Shown: piece by piece, positions 1-12,600 of the stretch
Position numbering within the stretch: position 1 is the stretch's first letter
Layout of the letters: each line of letters starts with the position of its first letter
NCBI GenBank assembly: GCA_028564705.1
Contig: JAPXFQ010000906.1
Location: forward strand, 427,578-491,577
Direction: 5' to 3'
Length of the DNA stretch: 64,000 nt
Source: Apricaphanius iberus
Lineage: Eukaryota; Chordata; Actinopteri; Cyprinodontiformes; Aphaniidae
Notes under the pieces: generated by a model
What the model saw: only the letters and a program-made list of their open reading frames with translations
What the model was told of the DNA's origin: nothing
The model's database searches: none
Translations under genes and position numbers: made by a program

Positions 1-3
1 TAG

Positions 4-996
4 TCAGAACCGACACCACCCACTGCAGAGAGATTCCCCCAGGTCAGCAGAGAGCTGCTGCAGATGAGGGACAGGAGGGGGGTCAGGGGCCGGAGCACAC
101 TGGGACCAGTGAAACCAAGTAGAACCTTTCCCACGCAGCTGGACAGCGTGAGTCGTACGAGCAGCAACCTGGAACGGGCCAGACCAGCGAGGCTCCTGCC
201 ACTTTCTCTTATACACCTTCAGCCAACCTCGTCCAGCCTCGGAAGCAGACGCCGCAGGTCCCTGCACGTCACGGGGAGCCGGAAGGAAGGAGGAGACCAG
301 GCCCTTCAGCTGCTGATGATCACCTCGAGGATCTGGATCAGGATGGGGCGAAACCTGTGGTTCTCTGCCAGCCCAAGGACCAGGGAAGATCCTGCCTGTA
401 AACATCTCATAAGGAGTAAGACCTTTCGTCCTACAGACAGATGATCTGATGGCCATCAGAGCAATAGGAAGAGCATCTAGCCAATTAAGCCCCGTCTGAG
501 CTGAAATCTTTGCCAGCTTCAACTTTAAAGTAGAATTAGAACGCTCGACAACACCTTGCGATTGCGGATGATAAACAGTGCCGAACTTGTGGGTTATTCC
601 CATCTGTTCCTCAACCTGCCGGAGATGTTTATTTTTAAAACGTGTGCCATTGTCAGACCTGACCGTAGTCGGAAAGCCATGGCACGGAATCCAGTGGTTA
701 ATCAAAGATTTCACCACCGTTTGAGAAGTCTCCCGTCTAGCAGGAAAAGCAGAAAAGCACGAGGTCAATGAATCAATAATCACTAACAGGTATCGGAAAC
801 CCCTAACAGGTGTCCCTATATCTGTATAATCGATCACGATCTCCTCGCCAGGCCTGCACAAGTCCTGGAAGGCTCCCATTTCTGGCTTGATAGTAGACTT
901 AGGATTAAATTGACCACACACCACACATTCACTCAAAAAACTCTTAATCATATGTGGCAGGAAAGGATGCCACCAAAAACAAAGATTACGCTTCAT
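4..996 (-). pseudogene. pol: Integrase of left endogenous retrovirus
   Basis: 330 codons. The N-terminal zinc-binding domain is cut by the deletion: the WWHP histidine and the CVVC pair remain but the upstream histidine is missing. The catalytic core keeps its triad: Asp near residue 56 (VIDYTDIG), Asp 115 (RSDNGT) and Glu 151 (GVVERSN), with 35 residues between the last two, the D,D-35-E spacing. The C-terminal KWQEPRWSGPF segment is the GPY/F-type DNA-binding domain of class I retroviral integrases. The start codon is only the first Met after the deletion junction. The stop at 4-6 sits at the window edge, so env to the left is not visible. Confidence 0.85.
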
Positions 997-2253
997 CTAA
1001 GTGTAGGACACATGTGCCATTCTGTATTTACCAGTACCTTGTTTTTCTACAGGAAGAATAGGGGTGTTACATGGAGAATCTGATGGTTCTAAAACTCCTA
1101 CTTCAAGTAACCCTGCAATAGTGTCTGCAATACCTTCTTCAGCCTGAGGTTTATGTGGATACTGCGGACGCCAAATTGGATCAGAATGTTTCATCTCAAA
1201 TGTGATGGGTGTTGTATGCACTAGACCAACATCAGTGGGACCATCTGACCACAAAGAGTCAGGCACGACCTTTAATGCCTCCACTGCATCAGGATGATCT
1301 GTTTTCTCTCTGCCATGATTTCTAGAAAGCTGCAAATGTTCCAAAAAAGTAGTGTCTGAGAGCTGCGTGTCTATTTTGTACATCTGAGAAGAAGGAGAAA
1401 AAGAGACCGAAGGTATCTGGGTAGGAATCCAGTCCTTTAATGCAACTCCCCTTTTAACCATTCCCCCCAAATCTTTAGCTTGATGTTTTGGATGCAACAA
1501 TAGCGATATGTGCGGAAGTGCTTCAGCTTCCATCATATACCATTCATGCTGCTCTGAAGTCAGATCAGCAAACAGTGCAACACCCTCCTTCCCCACAAAG
1601 CATGGACCCGAAGCCACAGACCAAGTTTGTCCTTCAAGTTCTGTTTCAAATTTTACCTGATACAAAGTAGGATCGCCCCTCTCATATAGGAGGGTTACAT
1701 GTAATGGGTCAGGCGGTGGAACAAAAGGCTGGAGTTCAAGCAGCCACGGCTTCCAGCATCTCAGAAATTCAGCCGAAGAAGATTCACTTGCAGACATCGT
1801 AGTCAATCTGGCCCAGAAAATATCAGCCACTTGTGAAGTGTCATCTTTCAGCAAAAATTGACCACTCATGGTGTCACAGCAATGTGTATGTCCATTCGGA
1901 AAAGTCACCATAAGTCCATCAGGGGTACACAGGAGAGTAGCACCCAGTTTGATAAGCAGATCTCTGCCTAACAAGTTGACAGGAGTGGTTTGAGCAATGA
2001 CAAAAGGATGTGATAGTCTTTGACCTCCCACCGCAACAGGCAATGGTTGAGTGACAGGGAGAATCATCGGAGCCCCAGAGATGCCCATCACAGACACTGT
2101 GTTCCCAGAAAAATTGAAGTCTGGTAAAACTCTGTCCAGCGTGCTGAAAGTAGCACCAGTATCCACCAAGAATGGCAATGAATGTCCATATATGTCCATT
2201 GTGAGCATTGGATCCCCCTTAGTCCTGCTCACCAAGGTACTCTGTGGGCATTG
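997..2253 (-). pseudogene. pol: pol 5' part of left endogenous retrovirus: protease and start of reverse transcriptase
   Basis: Continues in the gag frame right after its TGA, with no further stop before 997-999. The aspartic protease motif FLVDTGATFS lies about 30 codons in, and LLGRDLLIKLGA further on matches the conserved C-terminal part of retroviral proteases. A linker with a PPPDP segment follows, then the first conserved block of reverse transcriptase (EKQGTGKYRM). The frame then ends abruptly. The palm motifs, the YxDD active site and all RNase H are absent, and integrase starts immediately in a separate frame. Measured against the right-hand provirus, roughly 1.9 kb has been lost by internal deletion. 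Confidence 0.85.
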
Positions 2254-3300
2254 TCAAAACTGAGGCCCCCCCTGTCCTCCTTGATAGGAGGGAGGAACCA
2301 TATGCTGATTCGGAGCAAAATGTGAAGGTGGCTGACCGGGAGGAATAGCGCCCCCTCGTGGATGTGGACAGTCCTTCACCCAGTGCTCAATTGAGCCACA
2401 CCTCCGACAACCGTCAGCACCTGGCTGCCCTCTTCCCAGGCCTCCATTACCACCAAACCTGGCCCTTCCACGTGACCGTCCCCGAGAGCGCCATGTCTGA
2501 TAAGGAGCAGCAAATGGCTGATTCGGTGCGGCTGCAGCATACATTACAGGAAAGGAAGGCAACACTGTAGCTGATCCAACAGTCGGCGCTGCTTTAGCCA
2601 CCATCTGCTTCACTTTTATTGACTGATATAAGTCACTCAATTTATTCTGTGCCTCTTTTAATTGGAGCTTCAGCAAAGCAGTCTCCAGTTTCATATTCTC
2701 CTCAGCAGAATCTTGAGCTTCTTGTAAATAATGTGTTATGTGTCTCTCCGATGGTTTGTAAATTCCTGAACCATCTGAAGCTCCCACTACAGGAAGCATT
2801 AAATCAGGGCCCCCATAAGTTCTGGTATTCTGATAAACCCCCTCGCCCTGGTCAACTCTCAACGTCTGTACGTCGTTAACCTGTCCAACTGTTGCACATT
2901 CATCACGTTTAGTGGGGCTGGTACTCCCCCTAAGGTCAGCAGCCTGCCCTCGCACCAAAGATGTTAATCTGTCCTGATCCTTAAGGACCTCATCCATCTG
3001 TTGTTGAACTTTATTTAACCTGTATTCGTGCTGCTCTATTTTCTCCATTAATCTACTATTGTATGCCAAGAACAATTTATCAGTCTCCTGTTCTGTTTTT
3101 CTTTTAACAAAGTTTAACAACTGTCTCTTCTCATCTCCACGAGCCCACCTGGGCGTCATCTTGGCCTGGAACTGCTTCTTACAGCTTGTACTGGTCCCAC
3201 TAACCAAAACAGAATATAGCCTTGTAATGCCTATTAACAATTGGGCACCTAACGTGTGCCACTCCTGTGGAGCAGGAAGCAATTTATATTCGGCTGCCAT
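2254..3300 (-). pseudogene. gag: gag of left endogenous retrovirus, capsid region shortened
   Basis: Retroviral structural polyprotein, about 349 codons from the ATG at 3298-3300 (in-frame sequence upstream of it looks non-coding). A charged, probably coiled-coil stretch fills roughly residues 60-110, a second helical stretch residues 190-240, then an Arg/Gly-rich tract, and one zinc knuckle with the pattern CRRCGSIEHWVKDC near residue 300, the nucleocapsid RNA-binding motif. The right-hand provirus has over 700 gag codons in two pieces; here the region expected to hold most of capsid is missing or unrecognisable, so particle assembly is unlikely. The frame ends in TGA at 2254-2256 and continues open in the same frame into protease, as in read-through gag-pol genes. 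Confidence 0.75.
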
Positions 3301-5184
3301 TGAAAGTTTAAAACAAAATCCAAAATGGATTAAAATTGAAGTAGGCAATTTGTAATAACTATGTAAATTATTTATTTTAATTGAAAAACTATCAATTAGT
3401 AGGCCAAATTTATCCCAATATTAATGCAGTTAATAGTAAAGACAGGCAGTATTTTATTTAACCTATTTATTTTTATTTTTTATAGTGAAGTGGTTTATGT
3501 ATTATTTTAGTCACATAACATTAACCTTAATAATGATTTATGCAAAGCCGAAACGAAGGAAATCTAAAAAGGTTTATAACGAACTTTTTATTTTCTCATT
3601 AATTTACTTATATACTGAGATATCAGCTGTTTTGTGTAAAACACAAAGAATTTTAATGAAGTCCGGCCGGCGGCAAAACCCGCGACGGACACTTCCACAA
3701 ATCACACAAAGAAATAGAATTCTCCCAATATAAAAGCAGTCTCAGCTATCATTAAAACAAACCGAAAAAATATCTGAAAAACTCGCTTTGTAACACAATC
3801 GTAGATCGTTTTTACAAAAACGAAGTCGACCGAATTAGCGGATCAAGTCAAAGACAATAGAACTTCCGGGTCTCCACGCGGAACGGAAAAAAACAACAAC
3901 CGGGACAAAGACGGCTAATTCTTCACTACAATGTTAAACCGAACAAACTGTACTCATGAGTAAACCAACCAAAGACAAAAACAAAATGCCTCCAGCAGAA
4001 CCACACTTCGTCTCCAAAAAAACTCTAATAGCTGTTTAACCGTGTCAAACAAATACCGGTCGGAAGCTAGGCTACCAGACTGTAGCTGTAAGCATGAGCA
4101 CCCCAGCTCAATCTGAACAAAACGGTGCCGCTTCGTTACAATAAAGTTATTTTATATATATATTTTAAAGAGTTTACTACCAGTTATCCATAACAATAGT
4201 CGTATATATGTGTTAAACAATGCTTTAGACGTGTTTACGTAAGTGTACAAGGTTGAACGCCTTTATTCCAGGCGAGACTCACACACACTGTATGTTAGCT
4301 GTAAGCTAAATATGGTGGTACTGTAACCAACCGAAAATGATACTTCCCATTATTCCTCTACAATGCCAAGCTTCTACGTAATCTGCACGAACAGAAAACG
4401 AGGGCATCGACTAGGCGTTTTAAATTCGCAGAGGAATTATGGTTTTAGATTCAGTCAGTTAGTTCCCCTAAATGAGGAGTTTATATGAGGCCGGTGTGCA
4501 AAAAGCTACCTAGTAGCTTTCTTCCCTAGCCTCCACTCCGTCCAAGCACACCCACAATCACACCAAAAACAAGTACAGTAATTTTACAATATTTATCAAA
4601 CACTAACCTCAAACCGGGCCGACCAAGAACTGGACCCTAAGCCTCACTTCCACCTTTTGCGATGCTCAAAGTCGCGCATTTTGGAAGAAAACGCAGCCTC
4701 TCCAAAGTAATCCGTTAGCAGTCAGAGGGCTCCCGGGCCCTGCCTGCCGCTAAATTCGATTGCCAGCCAAGGAGGTCCCAAACCAGCGTCCTGGTTGGGC
4801 CGGACGGCCACCCCGAGCCCGATCCGCACTTTGGTCGGCCCTTAACCAAAAAAACAACACATTAACATTAAACGGAGAACGGTTAGATCAATCAATACCT
4901 ATTAATTTGGTGTTAGCGCTGTTCCAGATTGATACAAAACCACCCGGGTGCTGATTTAGCAAGGATCAATCCAGTCGCTCTCCGATTCTCTGTTGAACTC
5001 CAAGGAAAAAAAACACAAAATTACTGCAATGTCACAAACACACGCATCAACCAGTTATACCACACTTTACTCACACTCAATCTCTCCCAGCTCCGAAACA
5101 ACCTAAGACCGAATTACGGAGCACGCATTCTCCACCATGTGTTGGCTCCTCGTTCCCATGCGATCGGCACTCGCTTCCGGAGAG
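3301..5184 (-). other. Long leader of the left endogenous retrovirus
   Basis: About 1.9 kb separates the proposed LTR from the first plausible gag start at 3300. The right-hand provirus has only about 0.9 kb here. No long minus-strand frame and no repeat array like that of the right-hand leader was seen. The extra length may include degraded N-terminal gag sequence or a secondary insertion; neither is shown. Confidence 0.4.
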
Positions 5185-5736
5185 TGTAGGGGCGCCAACA
5201 TTTACCCCGGCGGGAAGTTTTCCAAAATAAAATCAGAGCTGAGAGACAGAGAGTGAAATAATGCACAGACACAGAATTTCTGTTTCACACTCATACACCT
5301 CTGCAGATGGAGAACAGTCAGAACTGAGTTGACTGAACTGAACTGTCGTATACAGGGGTGTACCATTTTTATTAAAGAAGAACAAAGAACGTAGTCACAT
5401 GTCTATTCTCCACCCCCTAGATTTTATTACACCAAACGTTTATTCTCAAGGTTTCCTGAGTTATCGCTGTAACCGTCCGGTCTGTTTATGACTGTCTACT
5501 CCCTACTCTGTTTCTTATCTCCGCATCCCACTTTTACAACGTGCAATAAACTTAGCCTAGAGTTTTACGACTTAAAAGCTTTCCCCCATAAACCATACTT
5601 GACAAACATTTCTTTACTATCATGCAAGCTAATAAAAACAGACTTTTACTTTCTGAATACTAACTAAAGATTATATAAACATATTCAATACGAGACTGTT
5701 ATATAAAGTAGCCCTAAAAAAATATCAATCCCGACA
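5185..5736 (-). repeat. 5' LTR of the left endogenous retrovirus (putative boundaries)
   Basis: On the minus strand the proposed LTR begins TGTCGGGA and ends CCCCTACA, giving imperfect inverted ends (TGTCGGG/TGTAGGG). Its 552 bp are close to the 558 bp of the right-hand provirus LTR. A minus-strand AATAAA lies at 5368-5373, leaving roughly 180 bp for the rest of R and U5. The partner LTR is outside the window, so the ends are inferred from the terminal dinucleotides and the polyadenylation signal only. No convincing TGG-type primer-binding site directly follows the 5185 end. Confidence 0.55.
5368..5373 (-). promoter_or_regulatory. Polyadenylation signal in the left LTR
   Basis: AATAAA on the minus strand inside the proposed LTR, at the place expected for the R region. 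Confidence 0.5.
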
Positions 5737-8109
5737 CGCAGCAAAGCCGAGCCGGTACATAAGGCGCTGTTCATGCTCTCTCCAGCTGACTGTAATACCA
5801 GCATTTTGAGGAGAAGACCCTGAACTCGCTAGCGATCCTATTTTCCTTTCTACCTCAGATTCTAACGGCTGGTCTAAAATAGTCATCCTGCACTGCCCGG
5901 GCTTTCCCTTCTCTGCGCAACATCCAATCTGAGCAAAAGCTGCTGGTGCTTTTCAGTGAGCGTGTTCCTAGCGGCCGCAGGAAAGCTCAAGCTTATTCCC
6001 CTCTCAGCACAAACTGAGGTGGATGAATTCAACCTCATCTCTGAACCTGGACAACCTTTTCTTCATCTTCATCCTCCAATCGTGGAATGAATAATTATTT
6101 AAGTAATTTCCAATCTTCTTAATACCTGGGTGGAGCAAAGTCAACAGATCGTTTGTGCATATGTTTCTGCTGGAACAACTTATTGATTGTGTTTAATGTT
6201 AGTTACTCATTCTTATATTTGCAAGCAGAAGTAGTGTGTACGTGCTGTTTATTTGACTTTTGCTGTGTTGATTTCATAAGCTTGGGTACTCTGCAATGCG
6301 GTCCCTCCAAACAAGAAAAATAGAGTGTCAGCCGTCTGTCTTGAACTCTTTTGTTGAGCTGTGAAGCTAAACCAGAGCTAAAAAGTTCAGACCATGCGGT
6401 CTCCTTTGTCTTCTCTGGGCTGACTGCGTGCGCCTTTGAATTTCAAATCTGAGTGACGAAAGTCTTCCAGCTGTCAATTTCCCCTTCTGCTTTGAACGTC
6501 CCACGTAAACACATGAGGTCGGTCTTCCTGTGATGTCAGTTTGTTTTATTCTGTCTTCTGCATTTATTTGCCTTCTTCCGGTAGAATAGATCAGTCATTT
6601 AGGATAAGTAGCATATCTCAATTTTAGACTAGATCGAATTCATTTTGTGATTGTGCTAGCAATTGGTTAAAGGAGCAGGGGGCTGAATTTCTAAAACAAA
6701 TTATATTCATGTTCATTTTTGTAATTGTTTTGGGTAATGTAGAGTTTTAAACCAAATAAAATGAGCCCACCCATGTGTAATCCAATTAATTTAAGATGAA
6801 AAGAAGAACAATGTAACAGCTCAAATATACCGAAACCTAAACATGTAACATCTGTAGACCCAGTCTTTAAATATCACTGGACCCTTTCCTGCTTGAGAGG
6901 AAGGTTCTCTGTTTAGAAGTGAGGGAGAAAACCTGCAACATTTACTAAAATAACCACATTGCTTCTCCTATTGTTTTCTTAATCAAGGATCCGTGGAATG
7001 TGGATGAATTCTCCCAGGGGTGATGATTAAATCTGCACTCCACAATGGTATTGCCACGTTCAAGGAGGAGGCAGACAATGAGCCAGCAACCTTCAAGGTT
7101 ACAACCCATTCTGATCAATATCCCTGTAGACTGAGGAAAAATCCGCTTGCACCATCCCTCTCAGATACAAATGGAAATTGTAAATCAACGTTACATAAAC
7201 TAAGGAGAGCATATGAACATGTTTGCTTTAAACCTTTTTTGTTTACTGTGCAGTAAAGCATAATTTATTGATTTAGTTAGTTTTGTTAATCAGACCAAGG
7301 CATTGGCAAACTGTTGCTGCTTAGGGCCTCCAAACCATCAGGGGTCAGCCATAAAAGCTTGCATTTTACAAAGACCATAAACTGAAGATGTTTACAACTG
7401 TTTATAGAGAATTAGAATACTTGTATATGTGATCACATGGTTTCAGACAATTAAAAAAGATAAATAGTTTAAGATATAATTACCTTAATTTGAAATTGTC
7501 AATTCTAAAAAAGGTAGAGAATAATTGTTATAATTTGTCTGTTGTGTTAACAAGCTACAATCTGATATTTTACATAGAAATGGGTGTTTATGTTTCTAAG
7601 TAGTTGAGGTAAAAATAGTAGTTGAGGTAAAAATAGCTAAATACAATATCCAACTTTAATTTGTATAGTGTATTTTTAACAAATAATGAAAGGCACTATG
7701 GCAAACAAGAAAATAAGCCATCAAACCTTTTACTATTTTGTTGATACTATGTTATTTCTAAATTTTGGCTCGTGCAGGCTAAAAAGGAGATATAAGAGAA
7801 AGCTCTGGTTTGCCATCCACCCTCGGATGAGCAAGGACCTTCGTTTAGCTGAATCTACCCAATTAAAATTAACAGTCTGATAAATCTTCTTAAAAAATGC
7901 TATAAGAACTTGGTCCTTTATCATTAATTATTGGCTTCAAAATATATCATCTTTGATCAAAATCACTACATTGGGACCCGGAAAGAAAAAAAGGTATAAT
8001 GCCTGTGAATGTGTAAAAATGGGGTGATTTAAAGATGATGATACATAAAAAAACAAACAAAAAACCATTTATGGACCATAAACTAAAGAACCTTGAACAT
8101 TTTCAATGT
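5737..8109. other. Non-coding, no gene recognised
   Basis: AT-rich sequence without a supported exon, RNA gene or complete transposon. Short frames such as 7020-7256 have no recognisable motif. A tandem duplication of about 18 bp (AGTTGAGGTAAAAATAG) lies near 7600-7635. Confidence 0.5.
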
Positions 8110-8370
8110 AGTGGTTTTTGCAACACCACTTCTGACTCCTCATATGATGTACTGTTTGGAGATATGGGAAACACCTAAAAAACACTAAACCAACTAATTA
8201 ATATGCTACAAAAGAAAACTAAAAGAATAATAAGTGCAGCAAATTATTATGATCCCACAAATTCATTATTTGTGGCTTTACGGTTACTAAAACTCTATGA
8301 TATGCTTAAATACAAGACTTTTCAAATAATGTATGAATTCCGCAATAAATGGCTTTCACTGTGCATTCCA
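8110..8370 (+). mobile_element. Degenerate LINE ORF2 fragment (C-terminal part)
   Basis: From 8195 the plus strand reads open for over 50 codons with the run LQKKTKRIISAANYYDPTNS followed by LRLLKLYDMLKYKTFQIMYE. This resembles the region downstream of the reverse transcriptase in fish CR1/L2/Rex-type non-LTR retrotransposons (a QK-A-RII pattern, then LK-DL---KT-QIMY). Stops and frame changes surround it, so it is a dead 5'-truncated remnant. The precise clade cannot be named from so short a piece. Confidence 0.65.
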
Positions 8371-8612
8371 AATTTTTTTTAAATTACGCTTAGTATGACC
8401 TCAGAAGTACAGGGTTGTTTAAAAATTGTAAAGTAAGAACCCATACAAAACTTCAATATGCTGCAAGGTACACAATGAGGGCCCAGGTGGGGCCTATAAT
8501 AAATGAGGCCTTGGTTTAAAATTTTTTTTAAATACTAAAGTGAACTACACATTTTTATTTCACAATCGCAGCTGTTCCATAAATTAACCCTCATGACAGA
8601 TATACATTTGAA

Positions 8613-8690
8613 GCAAGGTACACAACAAGGGCCTGGGTGGGATTCAATACCACAACTCCTGGGTGAGAGTCATGGGCGCTATCCATTAGT
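8613..8690 (-). repeat. tRNA-like SINE head or tRNA pseudogene
   Basis: On the minus strand an A-box-like ATGGATAGCGC (around 8675-8688), a short hairpin in the anticodon-arm position (ACTC/GAGT) and a B-box-like TTGAATCCC (around 8640-8650) appear in tRNA order. The acceptor stem is not convincing, so this is not called a functional tRNA. The flanking GCAAGGTACACAA-AGGGC motif recurs about 155 bp upstream (8463-8495), suggesting two diverged copies of the same SINE-like repeat. Confidence 0.4.
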
Positions 8691-8909
8691 ATTAATTTTT
8701 TTTTTTTAAACTAACGCCTCATTTAGTATAGGACTGAGTTGTGAGATATCTTGTTTGATATTGGTTGTTTTAGTTTTGGTTTTGCTGATACAGTTATGTT
8801 ATTTATCTTTAGAGGTTTCTGGATAATACTGATATAGAATAAATAACATTGTGCAAAGGGTAGGTAGATAAGCAGTGGTTCAACGTATGGTTTTTTCGGT
8901 CCCTAACTA

Positions 8910-8917
8910 TGTCTGTC

Positions 8918-8954
<37 letters not shown>

Positions 8955-8997
8955 GTGTGCGTGTGTTTGTGTATGTATGTATGTATGTATGTATGTT
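8910..8997. repeat. Compound microsatellite (TCTG)n(TG)n(GTAT)n
   Basis: Three adjacent simple repeats: TCTG, then TG with two GC interruptions, then GTAT. Confidence 0.95.
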
Positions 8998-9577
8998 TAT
9001 AGTCTTTTCTTTCTTTTTTTCCGGACTGTGTGTTATCAAATTCTCTGACCGAAAAAAAAAAGAAAAGAAAAATAACCCTACGTGAAGCAGCAGCTCTTCT
9101 ATTTTTCTCAAAATATTCTTTTTTGCTTGGCTGCATCATAGATGTATGGGCCTTTAAAAATGTCATTTATAACACCCGAGGCTATGTCAAGATCATCTAG
9201 GTGAATTTGTTTCCTTCTGACTAAGCTTTGTGTTACTTTATTTGACATTTTATACTGCCAGGACCTTCTAATATTATACAGTGCAGGATACAAGTTTAAA
9301 TGACTGAACAGAAGATCCTCTTTTTATAAAAACATTAGACATGATCGTTCACCTCCAGGCAGAGCGCTCTTTATAAATTAGAGTTCACCTGGAATTGTTC
9401 ACATGTTAGATCAGATGTTAGACCTTCACATATCTGCTTTTACTAATGGATCTACATCTAAAAAAAGGACTGCTGAAACATAAAAACACAATCTTTATTT
9501 AATCCTGCAATTAACCTCAACTCAGCTCTACAGTAAATTGCTGCAGAGCTGAAATCTGATAGTAGTACAGCTCATGC

Positions 9578-9628
9578 AATTCAATTTAATTGAAAAATAC
9601 TTTATTGATCCCAGAGAGAAATTATAAG
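9578..9628 (+). repeat. Short relic of a common fish interspersed repeat
   Basis: Contains ACTTTATTGATCCCAGAG, a motif met in many copies across teleost genomes; the reverse complement of the same motif is present at 26611-26650. Only this tail is recognisable. Confidence 0.45.
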
Positions 9629-12600
9629 ATAAGTAGGCTTTTATCTTTTAAAACTGAAATATTTTTATAAAATTATAATAAAGCACACATGCGTTAGGCC
9701 AGAGGTACTGCAGGTCCCTTGTCGTGCATACATGACAGTTCAGCAAGCTTGTTTTGCTGATCAATTCTTTACAGAGACATTTGACCTTGTGTATTGATCT
9801 GACCGTACTGTGTGTTTCTATATGTTTGTGTGTGCACAAGACTGTGATAAGATAAAGAAGTCTAACTCATGTTGCTGCCAAATCATTCAGTTTCATACAA
9901 TTCTGCGCAGATGATAGGATGACATTGACGTTTGGGATGTGGGGTGGGGAGTGGTTGAGGGTGTGAGAAGATCATGATAACACTTCATTGATATGCATGT
10001 CCACGTGCACTTGTGGCTGCCTGTGTGCCACCATGCGTATACGCATTTGGAGAGTGAAAATTCACTAAAGAATGGATGCAATGCAATCAGAGAAACAAGC
10101 ATATTGAGTTATTGTGGTCTATTTATTTGACAAAAGGGTGTAGATTTAGTGCTAAAGAATATCACAAAGACAACGAGGAATTCTGAAATAAAGATTTAGC
10201 ATAAACAATTCTAAAAAAAATACAAATCGTAGTGAGAAAAATCCAACGCAAGTCTGTCCCGTTGAGCTTTTTTGGGCTCCAACAACAGACAATATGGTAA
10301 ATTATTATCAGGTTCCTTCATCATTTAACTGTTGTCTGCCTGGATGACAGACCCGCTCCTCCATCCTGCTTCCCTTTTCTTTCTTTTTTCCCCTTCTTTT
10401 TCTCTTTCCACAATGATTCTTTTTCTGCCTTGACAACATTTTTTGCCTCCCTCCCTCTCTTTTTTTCCCCACTGTTTGAAGGATCAGTGTTTGTCCCTGC
10501 TGTTTCCTCCACGCCAAATCTTGGTTTTCCTTTAATTTTCCGTACCTCGAAGTGTCCTCCCTCCAATCACCACTCCATCTAATCCATAGCTGCTTTAGAA
10601 GGTTCCTTTTTAGTATATCCCTGCAGACCGTTTTTTTAAATAAAGGGAAGAAAATCATTACATGCCTGTCCAAATCTCTGGTTTGAATAACAAATGTAAG
10701 CCTCCATCCTCCCAGGATTTGATGCATATCAGTCCACATGGCGTCTGTGCTTTATGTAATTGGTTCATGGAGCTCTACAGTGATAAGAGTGTAAAAATGT
10801 AGAAAGGTGGAGCAAAAATGCGAATCACACAGGCACATTGTAGGGGTGCTGTCAAAACAGTAATGTATGCATTGTTAAATTTTTCCCATACATTCAACCA
10901 TTGTGTGTCAGTTTGGAGCAGCAATACAAAAGCCCTTTGTGTGCTTCCAGTAAACCCAAGCTTTCCTGGTCATCTTGCTTAACTGACTATCCCTTGTTTG
11001 GTGTATTTGTTAAAAAAGAACAAAATCTAGCAGAATGGGTGGCCATTTAGTGAGCGTTAGACCTGTGAAGAACACAAGATGGTAATTTTTTCTTTTTATA
11101 CTTTATTGTTCTAAATATTTTGGGAGACTTGCTGTATTGGTGGTCGTGTAATTTTTTTAGTTCGAGTATTTTCTGGTTAAGATTTTTCTGTGTACAGTTT
11201 ATTGTACAGTACATTAGGGATTTCCTCATGAAGGAATTTTTTAATTATTGGGATCTCAGTTCCCGCCTAAATTCAAATCGCAATACATGTCGTTTACTAT
11301 GTGGGATTTGTTACCAAGGAAGCCATGCAGCCTCGTTTCACACAACCGAGGTTAAACAGTCATGGACTTTTCTTGCATGAGCAGCTGGCATAACTGTAAT
11401 ATTGTCCAAGCAAACTATTTGATCCAAAGAATTTAGAATTTTTTCAAATGAAACCATACACTTATTGTGAAAATGGAACTGTGTTGGGTGATGCAGCCTC
11501 CTATCAATTAATCTCCTATGACATTTGAATAGCTTTTTTATTAGGCTTGGGGAAGTGGGCCTGTACTAACAATAGGCTTCTCATATGGGATAAACTTGAT
11601 GGACTAAATAAAAACCACTTTGGTTTAACCAGTTTAGCCTCATTAAGTGCATCTTAGCTGGGTGTCAAAGGGATAGAGATAGGGACATTATGCAACCTGC
11701 AATCAGTCCTATCTAGAGCCACTTTTCAGCCAATTTATTATTGAAATGGGCCCCATAAGTAAATTCCAACAGGGAAGTGATGAGGTGTCAAAAGAACGTA
11801 AACGTAATGCAATTGAATAAAATGGATACACAAAACAGATGATTAGATTCTGAAGGACAGACTGATCCACTAAGAAAAGACCACTCATCTCAAACGGTTA
11901 ACTTACAAATAAAAGCTGACCTCCTAATTTAACAATAACCCACCACAAATAGTGTGATGTCATTAATTTAATTAGAATCCAAGATGGAAACCGCTGCAAG
12001 TTCCCACTGTTTAAAAATACCAAGCGACGCGCTGTTTGAGATCACTGTTGCTTCCTTCCCTTTTTCATTAAAATGTTCACAAGTGCTTGGAAATCAAGGT
12101 AGACAAGAAGTTTTCGCAGTGATTTTTTTTCTCCTGTCCATTGTTTCCTTTAAGCCTTTTGTGAATGAGAAAAATTGAAAGGACAAGTAACAAATTTCAG
12201 CCGTCGCAGAACTTCTGCTGACAGAGTAATTTTTGCCCTTTCGTACAATAGTGGGAAACAATGAGCCCACTCAGCAAGCTGAGGGATAACAAAAGGGAAA
12301 ACAGTGCAAGCATTCCTTTGTTTAGGAATCTTTTTAAATAATTGCATACACAGTTACAGATGAGTCCTTCTGAGCAGTCTGCAGCTTGTGGTCTGCATTT
12401 TACACAGTTCCTTGTCTTTGGTCACTCTTGCTTATCACTCTGACTTCCTGCTTTTCAGCTGGCTGGAGGAAGTGAAACACGATCAGTCAGTGAGCTGTTT
12501 CCTATCTGTGTAATGCCAAAGGGTGACAGCCGCTTCTCTGACGTATGGACACGTCATAGCTTTGAGGTTGAAATCCATTGTTCTAATGAACTACAAAAGC

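Larger units (their letters stand above)
1..5736 (-). mobile_element. Defective class I endogenous retrovirus (left copy, 5' part)
   Basis: Reading right to left on the minus strand there is an LTR, a long leader, gag, protease, a truncated reverse transcriptase and integrase; env and the 3' LTR would lie off the left edge. Gag and pol lie in the same frame with one TGA between them, a layout known from gamma- and epsilon-type retroviruses. The retained pol start and integrase resemble those of the right-hand provirus (53591-64000) but the two are clearly diverged, so they are separate families and not a duplication. The copy cannot be autonomous because most of reverse transcriptase and all of RNase H are missing. 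Confidence 0.85.

Noticed and set aside
10308..10739. 143-codon minus-strand frame
   Set aside because: Lys/Arg/Glu-rich because of a pyrimidine-rich stretch; no domain, no splice context, second overlapping frame equally long.
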